DNA from: Tolypothrix sp. FACHB-123
GTDB lineage: Bacteria; Cyanobacteriota; Cyanobacteriia; Cyanobacteriales; Nostocaceae
NCBI RefSeq assembly: GCF_014697075.1
Contig: NZ_JACJRE010000066.1
Coordinates: 1 to 36,528, forward strand
Length of the DNA: 36,528 bases
Reading direction: 5' to 3'
Notes under the pieces: generated by a model
The model's database searches: none
The model's input: only the letters and a program-made list of their open reading frames with translations
Told to the model about the DNA's origin: nothing
Program-made: the position numbers and the translations under genes
Part shown: one piece after another, positions 17,526 through 24,383 of the stretch
Layout of the letters: every line of letters begins with the position of its first letter
Numbering within the stretch: the stretch's first letter is position 1

Positions 17526-18027
17526 GAAGTGCCACCTTTTTATTTGTTCGCTAAAAATTCAATGAGTTTTTGAGTCTGGTAAAGGATAGGGAAGGAGATA
17601 AAATTTACTTTGTCTTTTTCAGTTTGTGTCTTGACTCCCTTGTTACACAATATACTTGTGACAGAGATTAGTCAGTAGGCGTAATGAAATTAATAGTGAG
17701 GGTTGTCTTTTCTTATTGGCAGCATCGTATTGTCAAGTTTTTAGCAATTAATATTTTGCTAAGACAATGCATATCATCATGATGTTTTAGATAACCTAAC
17801 TACTTTGATTAACCATTAATTTGATGGTTAATATAGGAATCCGATTTTTTGATTGAAAAAATCTAAGTGTGTGTAGGGTGCTTTATCACAAAGTGTAACG
17901 CACCTGATTCTAGGTTTTGGTGCGTTGCGCTACGCGACAACACAGTCTACTTTTTATGTTTTTATAATAATTTTTGAATATTTTGAACCGCAGAGGACGC
18001 AGAGGACGCCGAGGGTAAAAGATGAGT
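17526..18027. other. 502-bp intergenic region with dispersed repeats
   Basis: It contains the promoter side of the L,D-transpeptidase gene. A copy of the GTAGGGTGC...GTAACGCACC repeat is at 17874-17912, followed by a GGTGCGTTGCGCTACGCGAC segment near 17921-17940, and a CAGAGGACGC-type tandem at about 17993-18012. No gene was seen. Confidence 0.55.
17874..17912. repeat. Second copy of the GGTGCGTTA/TAACGCACC palindromic repeat
   Basis: GTAGGGTGCTTTATCACAAA and GTGTAACGCACC match the copy at 9604-9635 with two changes. The stem is slightly imperfect (one mismatch). Confidence 0.65.
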
Positions 18028-18660
18028 TTATCGGAGAATTGCTGGTAACAAACTTGGGGCTAATAAGAGTGCATAACCAATGAAGGCAAATATTGCGGTA
18101 ATTAAAACAGTAAATATATAGCTAATACACATTAATAAACCGTCAGATTCGATGGTGGCTACTGCTAATAATAAAATACCTACTGTCGGAAGAGGATTAG
18201 TAAAGGGAATGGGTGAAATTAGCAGTACAGTTAATAAGGAAATACAAAATCCGTTGAATCGCCAAGCCCAATGACTATTGGCAATTTTTCCTAATCGGGG
18301 ACGAGCAATTTTTTCAAATATTCTGGTAACTCGGCGTAAGTTACTCAATAATATATGCGCAAAGCGGCGAGGAAATTGATAGTTAGCTATTTTTTTAGGT
18401 AACCAAGGCGATCGCCTACCTAAAACCATCTGTATTGATAATATCAAACAAGCTGCACCAAAGGGCCCGGTTAATCCGGGTGGCATGGGAAATAAAAATG
18501 GTAAAACTAATAAGGCTATGACTAAGCTAAAACCACGTTCGGAAGTTTTAGCCAGAATTTCTCCTAAGGTTAGTGGCTGTTCGGCTAAATTTTGCAACAG
18601 TGACTTAATTTCTTGAGAAAATCTGAGGTGCATTTGGCTTGATTCTAGGCGATTTTCCAC
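18028..18660 (-). CDS. ExoD-family membrane protein
   Basis: 210 residues. The N-terminal half, with LAEQPLTLGEILAKTSERGFSLVIALLVLPFLFPMPPGL followed by GPFGAACLILSIQMVLGRRSPWLPKKI, is the characteristic ExoD (exopolysaccharide synthesis) sequence. There are about four hydrophobic helices: near 47-62, 67-80, 135-160 and 165-207. ExoD proteins sit in the inner membrane; in rhizobia they influence exopolysaccharide production, and the molecular role is unclear. The start is a GTG at 18660. An ATG at 18633 would shorten it by nine residues, and neither has a clear ribosome-binding site. It lies 125 bp downstream of the lipid kinase gene on the same strand. Confidence 0.85.
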   Translation of the reverse strand: MENRLESSQMHLRFSQEIKSLLQNLAEQPLTLGEILAKTSERGFSLVIALLVLPFLFPMPPGLTGPFGAACLILSIQMVLGRRSPWLPKKIANYQFPRRFAHILLSNLRRVTRIFEKIARPRLGKIANSHWAWRFNGFCISLLTVLLISPIPFTNPLPTVGILLLAVATIESDGLLMCISYIFTVLITAIFAFIGYALLLAPSLLPAILR

Positions 18661-18785
18661 AATACCCAGGGTTAGTTAAGTAAATCACTGATAAAGGTAT
18701 ACATTTGTTCTACTAGGAATTCCGTAAAAAATCAAATTTTATTTATGTTTAATATATTCTGTATTGTTAAGCTAGCACTCAACAA

Positions 18786-19673
18786 TTAAAACTGCTCTCC
18801 TTCTGTTGGGACAAACACGGATATGGCTTTGGGAATAACGTAAAAATGCGCAGGGGTATAGGTAGTTATTTCACCATCGGTATTGATGGGGCGGGGTTTT
18901 CGCGTATAAATCACCATGTCTTGACCTTGCAAAGCTCTAACTTCTCGCCATTTGATATGTCTTCCTTGTCGCATGGCGGGAAGTAAGGGTATGATTTGCC
19001 ACCAATGATTGATTTCTATGCTGTAGAGATCTAGTCTTTGATCGTCAATTGTAGCATCATGCGCTACTGCCATTCCTCCACCGTAATAGCGCCCATTACC
19101 TACAGCAATTTGTACAGTTCGCACGCAAATTGATTGACCGTTCATGCGAATTTCGGCGCTAAATGGGCGAGATTCCCAAACTACTTGTAATGCTGTGGCG
19201 AGGTAAGCCAATATTCCCCAGCGGCGTTTGACTTCTTTGGTAAGTCGCTGAGTAATTTTGACACTCAATCCCATGCTAGCAACGTTAAAAAAATGCTTGC
19301 CATTTACCCATCCTAAATCTATACGTTGCTGTTGACCGTTGGCAATAATTTTGCAGGCTGCGGTTAAAGAATTGGGTATTCCTAAAGTTCTGGCTAAATC
19401 GTTGGCTGTTCCTAAAGGTAAGATACCTAAAGGTAATTGGGTTTTCATTAATGCATCGGCTGCGGCGTTCAATGTACCATCACCACCGCCAACAATTACT
19501 AAGTCAACTTGATTGAGGTGGTGCAGGATAATTTCACTGATATGATGGGGGTTTTCTGTAGATTCTTCTATTAAATCAAAGCCTGCTTTTTCCAAACATT
19601 GAATCGCTTCTGGTAGGCGCTTTTGTCCTTGGCGAGCATGACGATTTACTAATAGTAGTGCGCGGGGACTCAT
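18786..19673 (-). CDS. YegS/DAGK-type lipid kinase
   Basis: 295 residues from the ATG at 19673. A longer frame begins at 19697, but AAAGG lies 8 nt before the inner ATG and MSPRALLLVN is the usual family start. The diacylglycerol-kinase catalytic domain has VNRHARQG near the N-terminus, the nucleotide-binding VGGGDGTLNAAADAL (GGGDGT at 62-67), and LGILPLGTANDLARTLGIP (84-100). The C-terminal beta-sandwich has VAVGNGRYYGGGMAVAHDA and RPINTDGEITT. These soluble enzymes phosphorylate diacylglycerol, sphingosine-like or phosphatidylglycerol lipids with ATP at the membrane surface. The real substrate is not predictable. The ExoD-like gene follows on the same strand. DUF2459 diverges upstream, with 108 bp between starts. 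Confidence 0.92.
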   Translation of the reverse strand: MSPRALLLVNRHARQGQKRLPEAIQCLEKAGFDLIEESTENPHHISEIILHHLNQVDLVIVGGGDGTLNAAADALMKTQLPLGILPLGTANDLARTLGIPNSLTAACKIIANGQQQRIDLGWVNGKHFFNVASMGLSVKITQRLTKEVKRRWGILAYLATALQVVWESRPFSAEIRMNGQSICVRTVQIAVGNGRYYGGGMAVAHDATIDDQRLDLYSIEINHWWQIIPLLPAMRQGRHIKWREVRALQGQDMVIYTRKPRPINTDGEITTYTPAHFYVIPKAISVFVPTEGEQF

Positions 19674-19781
19674 GGATATTACCTTTGATATCGTCATTGG
19701 TCATCAGTCATTGGTTATTTGTTAAGAAGGTAATAGTGATTTGTGTTATTTATCTTCTTATACTTAGATGTAATCATTGTT

Positions 19782-20483
19782 ATGAAATTTACTCAAAGCT
19801 TCATCTTTTACGTGTTTTTATATTGTCGGCGTTACTTTTTGAGGTGGTGTATATTTAGTCTAGCTTTATTAACTTTTGGTGTACTCATCCCTAGGAAATG
19901 GAGTTATCAGCCGCAAGATAATTGTAATTTAGATGTTTGTATTTCTAATACAGGTATTCATTCTAATATAATTTTACCAACAAAGAATTATGTTTTTGAT
20001 TGGCGCAAGTATATACCTGTAGAGGGCATAGGCATAGATAATTTAAATGATTACAATTATCTCAGTTTTGGTTGGGGCGATCGCGCTTTTTATATGTCAA
20101 CGCCTTCTATGGCAGATTTACAATTGTCTACTACTTTTAAAGCTTTATTTTTACCTACTCCTGCGGTACTATATGTTAAAGGTTATCAATTAATACCAGA
20201 TAATCTAGAGGTTAAATGTATTAAAGTTAATAAAAATAACTATTTGCAATTGATAAAATTTATTCAAGGTACTTTTAAGGTAGACGATCGCGGTAGAGTG
20301 ATCCGCATTGGTAATGGTCATACTGCTAATGCTGGCTTTTATGATGCCTTTGGTAGTTATTCAATATTACGAAATTGTAATAATTGGACGGCAGAAGCTT
20401 TAAGACAAGCTGATGTTAATACTCCGCTTTGGGGTGGGCTTTCTGGGGCTATTATGTTGCAATTAAGAAGTGGATGTCAGTGA
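19782..20483 (+). CDS. DUF2459 (TIGR02117-type) membrane-anchored protein
   Basis: 233 residues from the ATG at 19782; a GTG at 19743 would add 13 hydrophobic residues. One N-terminal transmembrane helix (about 19-38, WCIFSLALLTFGVLI) is followed by a probably periplasmic domain. Family hallmarks are GIHSNIILP, NYLSFGWGDRAFYMSTP, the VKGYQLIP strand, and FGSYSILRNCNNWTAEALRQA. The conserved His (GIHSN) and Cys/Asn (NCNNWT) might form a thiol active site, since the pattern recalls papain-like NlpC/DUF folds, but activity is unproven. The family was first noticed near urease genes; none is seen here. It is divergent from the lipid kinase and is followed by AGTCAAT heptamer repeats (about 20489-20516). 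Confidence 0.85.
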   Translation: MKFTQSFIFYVFLYCRRYFLRWCIFSLALLTFGVLIPRKWSYQPQDNCNLDVCISNTGIHSNIILPTKNYVFDWRKYIPVEGIGIDNLNDYNYLSFGWGDRAFYMSTPSMADLQLSTTFKALFLPTPAVLYVKGYQLIPDNLEVKCIKVNKNNYLQLIKFIQGTFKVDDRGRVIRIGNGHTANAGFYDAFGSYSILRNCNNWTAEALRQADVNTPLWGGLSGAIMLQLRSGCQ

Positions 20484-20567
20484 TTAGTCAATAGTCAATG
20501 GTCAATGGTCAAGGAATTGAGGCGGTGTGAGTTGGGTTGATACCATTTCACAAAAAATATGATGTGG

Positions 20568-20683
20568 ATGTAGGTTGGGTTGAGGAACGAAACCCAACAC
20601 TCCAAAGTCTTGCAATTGTTGGGTTTCACTCTGTTCAACCCAACCTACGCATCTGTCTCATTTTTTTCTGGAATTGGTATGAG
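20568..20683. repeat. 116-bp direct repeat, copy A (GTAGGTTGGGTT element)
   Basis: It has terminal inverted repeats GTAGGTTGGGTT (20570-20581) and AACCCAACCTAC (20637-20648), and an inner pair GAAACCCAACA / TGTTGGGTTTC. A shared tail ends GAATTGGTATGAG. Copy B has the same length and about 90% identity. A shorter copy C lies at 31239-31316. It looks like a non-coding miniature repeat (MITE- or REP-like). Confidence 0.82.
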
Positions 20684-20725
20684 ATATTCGCCCTTGATGG
20701 ATAACTAGTTCAGTAAAAGCCGCAA

Positions 20726-20920
20726 ATGCATACGCCGAAGTAACAAATGCATACGCCGGAGTAACAAATGCATATGCCAGAGTAACAAATGCATATGCCG
20801 GAGTAACAAATGCATATGCCGGAGTAACAAATGCATATGCTGGAGTAACAAATGCATACGCCGGAGTAACAAATGCATATGCTGGAGTAACAAATGCATA
20901 CGCCGGAGTAACAAATGCAT
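20726..20920. repeat. 21-bp tandem array, 10 cores (ATGCATAYGC)
   Basis: The core ATGCAT begins at 20726, 20747, 20768 and every 21 bp to 20915: ten copies with no spacing change. Each unit continues with AYGCYGGAGTAACAA. Most differences between units are C/T or G/A at two CpG steps (TACG to TATG; CCGG to CTGG or CCAG). There are no unique spacers, so it is not a CRISPR. It lies exactly between direct repeats A and B. Confidence 0.92.
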
Positions 20921-20965
20921 ACGCATTTTCTATAAAATCCTGACAATCAAAGCCTTTTAAGTCAG

Positions 20966-21081
20966 ATGTAGGTTGGATTGAGGAACGAAACCCAACACGC
21001 CAAAGTCTTGTAATTGTTGGGTTTCACGACCTTATACCCAACTTACCCATCTGTCTCATTTTTTTCTGGAATTGGTATGAG
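20966..21081. repeat. 116-bp direct repeat, copy B
   Basis: Same length and orientation as copy A (20568-20683) with no gaps. Differences are concentrated in the middle (about 21028-21045), where the right terminal arm has decayed (ACCCAACTTAC). It ends 40 bp before the first TPR-CHAT stop codon. Confidence 0.8.
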
Positions 21082-21121
21082 TGCAGCGTCTCCCCTTGGG
21101 AGAACAGAAGCTGAAGTCTGG

Positions 21122-23917
21122 CTACCTTTCGCCAATCAAAGTAAACGCCGCCCAATTAACGGGGGAAGGGAATTTTTCTTTTGTTTTCAACATCGCCTGA
21201 CGCAACGCTAGCGCTTTATCTGGTTGAGTTTGCAAACTCTTATAAAACTCCACCATTAAATATTGTGTCGGTTCATCCGGTACTTGCCATAGAGAAACTA
21301 ACACGCTGGGAACACCCGCAGAAATTAAGGAACGCGACAACCCAATCACACCATCACCAGAAAGTTTCCCTCTCCCGGTTTCACAAGCACTGAGAACTAC
21401 TAATTGCGCTTTTAATTTTAAATCTAATATTTCCTCAGCTTTGAGTAAACCATCATCTTTACCCGATGGTGCTAACGCAATCCAGCTACCTAAACCCCGG
21501 TTATCATCAGCCCATCCGTGAGTAGCTAAATGAATTACATCGACTGAAGATAAGCGTTGCAGAATATTGGCTTTCGTTGCATCTTTACCCAGAATTGCTT
21601 TAGTTTTTAATAAATCGGCAATAGTTTTTGCTTCTTGTTCCGCCCCTGGTAGTGAAATTAACTGTGTTGCCGGTTTACCTGGTTCTGTAGATACTACAGG
21701 CATATTTGGATTACCAACAATCAAAGCATTATGATAATTAGTCTGTCTCCCTTGCTCTAATTGATGAGTAAACTTTAACACCTGAATTGCTGGGGCTGTG
21801 AGAATAGTATGTTTTTCAACTAAATATTTACCTTGTTCATCAAGTAAAGCTGGGAAAGGTGCAAGAAATAAAGAACCTTGAGGAATGAAAATAACTCGCT
21901 CACTAGGATTTTTTGGTAACAAATCGGCGATATCTTTAATTAAAATATCATACAGTTGTTGTAATGGCTTTTTAACGTTTGCAGCATCAGGATTTTGACT
22001 AACAACAATACCGCCGCACCCCCTAAGAGCACCAATATTTATCCGACTATTGGTAACTAATTCATCTAAAGTTGTCTTATCTTTTTGCCACAGTAGTTTA
22101 AGATATACTTTGCGGAATGTGACTTCACCTGTAGGCTTAACAACCCAAATATAAAGGTCTGATTCTTTATTTTGTTGTTGACCTCTTACTTTGAAATCAT
22201 CATAAATAATAGAATATTGAATGAAAGTGGCATTTTGCTGTTCAGCAATTTGTTTAATATCGGTAATTGTCGGTGATTGCAGTGATTTATCACCTTGTTT
22301 ATTATTAGTAGATACACGAGATGCTAACAACTCAACAAACGCCCTAGCGCGACCACGTTCAGCAATTTCTAAAGCAGCATCAGTTTTGTTTTGGGCAATT
22401 AGGACTTGTTGTAAAATTCTGTAGGTGCTGCTTTGGGTGTCAAAAAATGAGACTTTGTTAGTATCAGCTAACTTTTTATTTCGCAGAGATTCATAAACCT
22501 TAATTCCTTCATACAGAGTTTTCTCTGCTGCGGAAAGATTTCCTTGTTTGTAGAAAGCATATCCTAGATTGTTTAAAGACTGTCCCTCACCTAATCTATC
22601 TTTAATTTCTTTGGTGATCGCTAATCTCTGCTGCTGGTAGTCAATCGCTTTTGGGTAGTCTCCCAAAGAAATGTACCCATTACCGAGATTACCCAGCGCC
22701 TGACTCTCGCCTAATCTATCTTTAATTTGTTTGGCGATCGCTAAACTCTGCTCGTAGTACTCAATCGCTTTTGGGTAGTCTCCCAATGCATAGTAAGCAT
22801 TACCGAGATTACCCAGGGACTGTCCCTCGCCTAGTCTATCTTTAATTTCTTTGGCGATTGCTAATCTCTGCTGGTGGTACTCAATCGCTTTTGGGTAGTC
22901 TCCCAATGCATAGTAAGCATTACCGAGATTACCCAGCACCGTACCCTCGCCTAATCTATTTTTAATTTCTGTGGCGATCGCTAAACTCTGCTGGTGGTAC
23001 TCAATCGCTTTTGGGTAGTCTCCCAATGCATAGTAAGCATTACCGAGATTACCCAGCGCCTGTCCCTCGCCTAGTCTATCTTTAATTTCTTTGGCGATTG
23101 CTAATCTCTGCTGGTGGTACTCAATCGCTTTTGGGTAGTCTCCCAACTGAAAGTAGGCAATACCGAGATTACCCAGCGCCTGTCCCTCGCCTAATCTATC
23201 TTTAATTTCTTTGGCGATCGCTAATCTCTGCTGCTGGTACTCAATCGCTTTTGGGTAGTCTCCCAACTGAAAGTAGGCAATACCGAGATTACCCAGGGAC
23301 TGTCCCTCGCCTAGTCTATCTTTAATTTCTTTGGCGATCGCTAAACTCTGCTGCTGATACTCAATGGCTTTTGGGTAGTCTCCCAACGCTTTGTAAGCAA
23401 GACCGAGATTACCCAGCGCCGCACTCTCGCCTAGTCTATCTTTAATTTGTTTGGCGATCGCTAAGTGCTGCTGGAAGTACTCAATCGCTTTTGGGTAGTC
23501 TCCCAATGCACCGTAAGCAATACCGAGATTACCCAGTGCTGCACCTTCGCCGAATGTGTCTTTGATTTCACGGGCGATCGCTAAGTGCTGCTGGAAGTAC
23601 TCAATCGCTTTTGGGTAGTCTCCCAACTGAAAGTAGGCAAGACCGAGATTACCCAACGCCCCACCCTCACCTTGACGGTCTTTAATTTCTCGGTAAATAA
23701 TTAGTGCTTGTTGCAATGATTGTAATGCAGCTTCAAATTGACTGGTTTGATACTGCTGATTACCTTGATTAAACAGTCTATCAGCTTCGGCTTTCCGCGC
23801 CTGTGGGGTTTGGGCTAACGCCTGGGTTATTCCCACTGTGGGTAGGTTGATGGGTGTTTGGGCGATGGTGGTGAGTAGGGCGATTAGGCTAACAAGTGCG
23901 ATTTTCTGTAACTTCAT
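21122..23917 (-). CDS. Exported TPR-CHAT protein 1 (caspase-like)
   Basis: 931 residues. A signal peptide of about 36 residues ends ALAQ, so it is predicted to leave the cytosol. Residues about 40-480 hold 11 tandem TPR-like units; the central ones are 40 residues, 120 bp each, of the type GEGQALGNLGNAYYALGDYP / KAIEYHQQRLAIAKEIKDRL. A helical linker follows, then a C-terminal CHAT domain (about 620-931) with the predicted dyad His800 (HLATHGWAD) and Cys845 (VVLSACETGRGKL). CHAT domains are clan CD peptidases related to caspases, often switched by their TPR sensor. The substrate is unknown. It is the third gene of a tandem family. Its CHAT end (86 residues after the Cys) is identical in all three paralogs except Arg/Lys at one site. 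A conserved leader with an inverted repeat precedes the ATG. Confidence 0.93.
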   Translation of the reverse strand: MKLQKIALVSLIALLTTIAQTPINLPTVGITQALAQTPQARKAEADRLFNQGNQQYQTSQFEAALQSLQQALIIYREIKDRQGEGGALGNLGLAYFQLGDYPKAIEYFQQHLAIAREIKDTFGEGAALGNLGIAYGALGDYPKAIEYFQQHLAIAKQIKDRLGESAALGNLGLAYKALGDYPKAIEYQQQSLAIAKEIKDRLGEGQSLGNLGIAYFQLGDYPKAIEYQQQRLAIAKEIKDRLGEGQALGNLGIAYFQLGDYPKAIEYHQQRLAIAKEIKDRLGEGQALGNLGNAYYALGDYPKAIEYHQQSLAIATEIKNRLGEGTVLGNLGNAYYALGDYPKAIEYHQQRLAIAKEIKDRLGEGQSLGNLGNAYYALGDYPKAIEYYEQSLAIAKQIKDRLGESQALGNLGNGYISLGDYPKAIDYQQQRLAITKEIKDRLGEGQSLNNLGYAFYKQGNLSAAEKTLYEGIKVYESLRNKKLADTNKVSFFDTQSSTYRILQQVLIAQNKTDAALEIAERGRARAFVELLASRVSTNNKQGDKSLQSPTITDIKQIAEQQNATFIQYSIIYDDFKVRGQQQNKESDLYIWVVKPTGEVTFRKVYLKLLWQKDKTTLDELVTNSRINIGALRGCGGIVVSQNPDAANVKKPLQQLYDILIKDIADLLPKNPSERVIFIPQGSLFLAPFPALLDEQGKYLVEKHTILTAPAIQVLKFTHQLEQGRQTNYHNALIVGNPNMPVVSTEPGKPATQLISLPGAEQEAKTIADLLKTKAILGKDATKANILQRLSSVDVIHLATHGWADDNRGLGSWIALAPSGKDDGLLKAEEILDLKLKAQLVVLSACETGRGKLSGDGVIGLSRSLISAGVPSVLVSLWQVPDEPTQYLMVEFYKSLQTQPDKALALRQAMLKTKEKFPSPVNWAAFTLIGER

Positions 23918-23921
23918 GGGT

Positions 23922-23947
23922 GTTACTGCGGTAATCTTGTCAGTAGC
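23922..23947 (-). promoter_or_regulatory. Leader inverted repeat before TPR-CHAT 1
   Basis: On the minus strand GCTACTG and CAGTAAC (23941-23947 and 23922-23928) form a 7-bp stem with one mismatch, ending 4 nt before the ATG. The same element precedes the other two TPR-CHAT genes. It may be an operator or an RNA hairpin covering the ribosome-binding region. Confidence 0.5.
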
Positions 23948-24145
23948 ATATATCTCTGTAATGGCAAAGCCTATGCAGTTTTGGTGAAATTTGTTTTTGG
24001 CATCAACGGCAGCAAAACAATGTTACATTACCCACATCGTTGGTTGGTTGGGGCACCGCATCAACAGATTTTCGCTGATACAGATATTTGATCGGTGCCC
24101 ATTGGTGTCAACTTAACGTGAAACCCGCTTGGTGGCAAGGTTTTT

Positions 24146-24229
24146 CCCCTCACCCCCAACCCCTCTCCCACCGGGAGAGGGGAGCAAGAGATTTAATTCC
24201 CCTTCTCCAGGGGGAGAAGGGGTGAGGGG
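24146..24229. repeat. GC-rich branched palindrome
   Basis: An outer 11-bp stem (CCCCTCACCCC 24146-24156 with GGGGTGAGGGG 24219-24229) encloses two perfect 10-bp hairpins. One is CCCCTCTCCC/GGGAGAGGGG (24160-24169/24173-24182), the other CCCCTTCTCC/GGAGAAGGGG (24199-24208/24213-24222). The last arm overlaps the outer stem by 4 nt. It is a known type of dispersed cyanobacterial repeat. Confidence 0.85.
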
Positions 24230-24383
24230 ATGAGGGCGAGGGTTTTTATACAACACGCGCCGTATATAGCTTTTAGCTTAAGTTGACACAGGTGATCGGT
24301 ACCGTGCCCCTACATGCATTTCCACGCTCATAAAAAAAGCTATAAATTGGTTCACAAAACCTGTAAATGCGATCAATTGCAGA

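Larger units (their letters stand above)
20484..21121. other. 638-bp repeat-dense intergenic region
   Basis: It lies between the convergent DUF2459 and first TPR-CHAT genes. In order it holds AGTCAAT/GGTCAAT heptamers (20489-20516), direct repeat copy A (20568-20683), a 21-bp tandem array (20726-20920) and direct repeat copy B (20966-21081). Long open frames across the array on the minus strand are a consequence of the 21-bp period, not evidence of a gene. Confidence 0.7.
23918..24383. other. 466-bp spacer between TPR-CHAT 1 and 2
   Basis: It holds the upstream region of TPR-CHAT 1 (conserved block about 23918-23990) and a GC-rich fold-back repeat at 24146-24229. No coding sequence seen. Confidence 0.6.

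Noticed and set aside
20726-20920. CRISPR array.
   Set aside because: Units are contiguous with no unique spacers, 21 bp is too short for repeat plus spacer, and no cas gene is present.
20705-20946. Two minus-strand frames with heptapeptide repeats (MHLLLRR and ICYSGVC types).
   Set aside because: A 21-bp unit without stops leaves several frames open automatically; no ribosome-binding site and odd composition.
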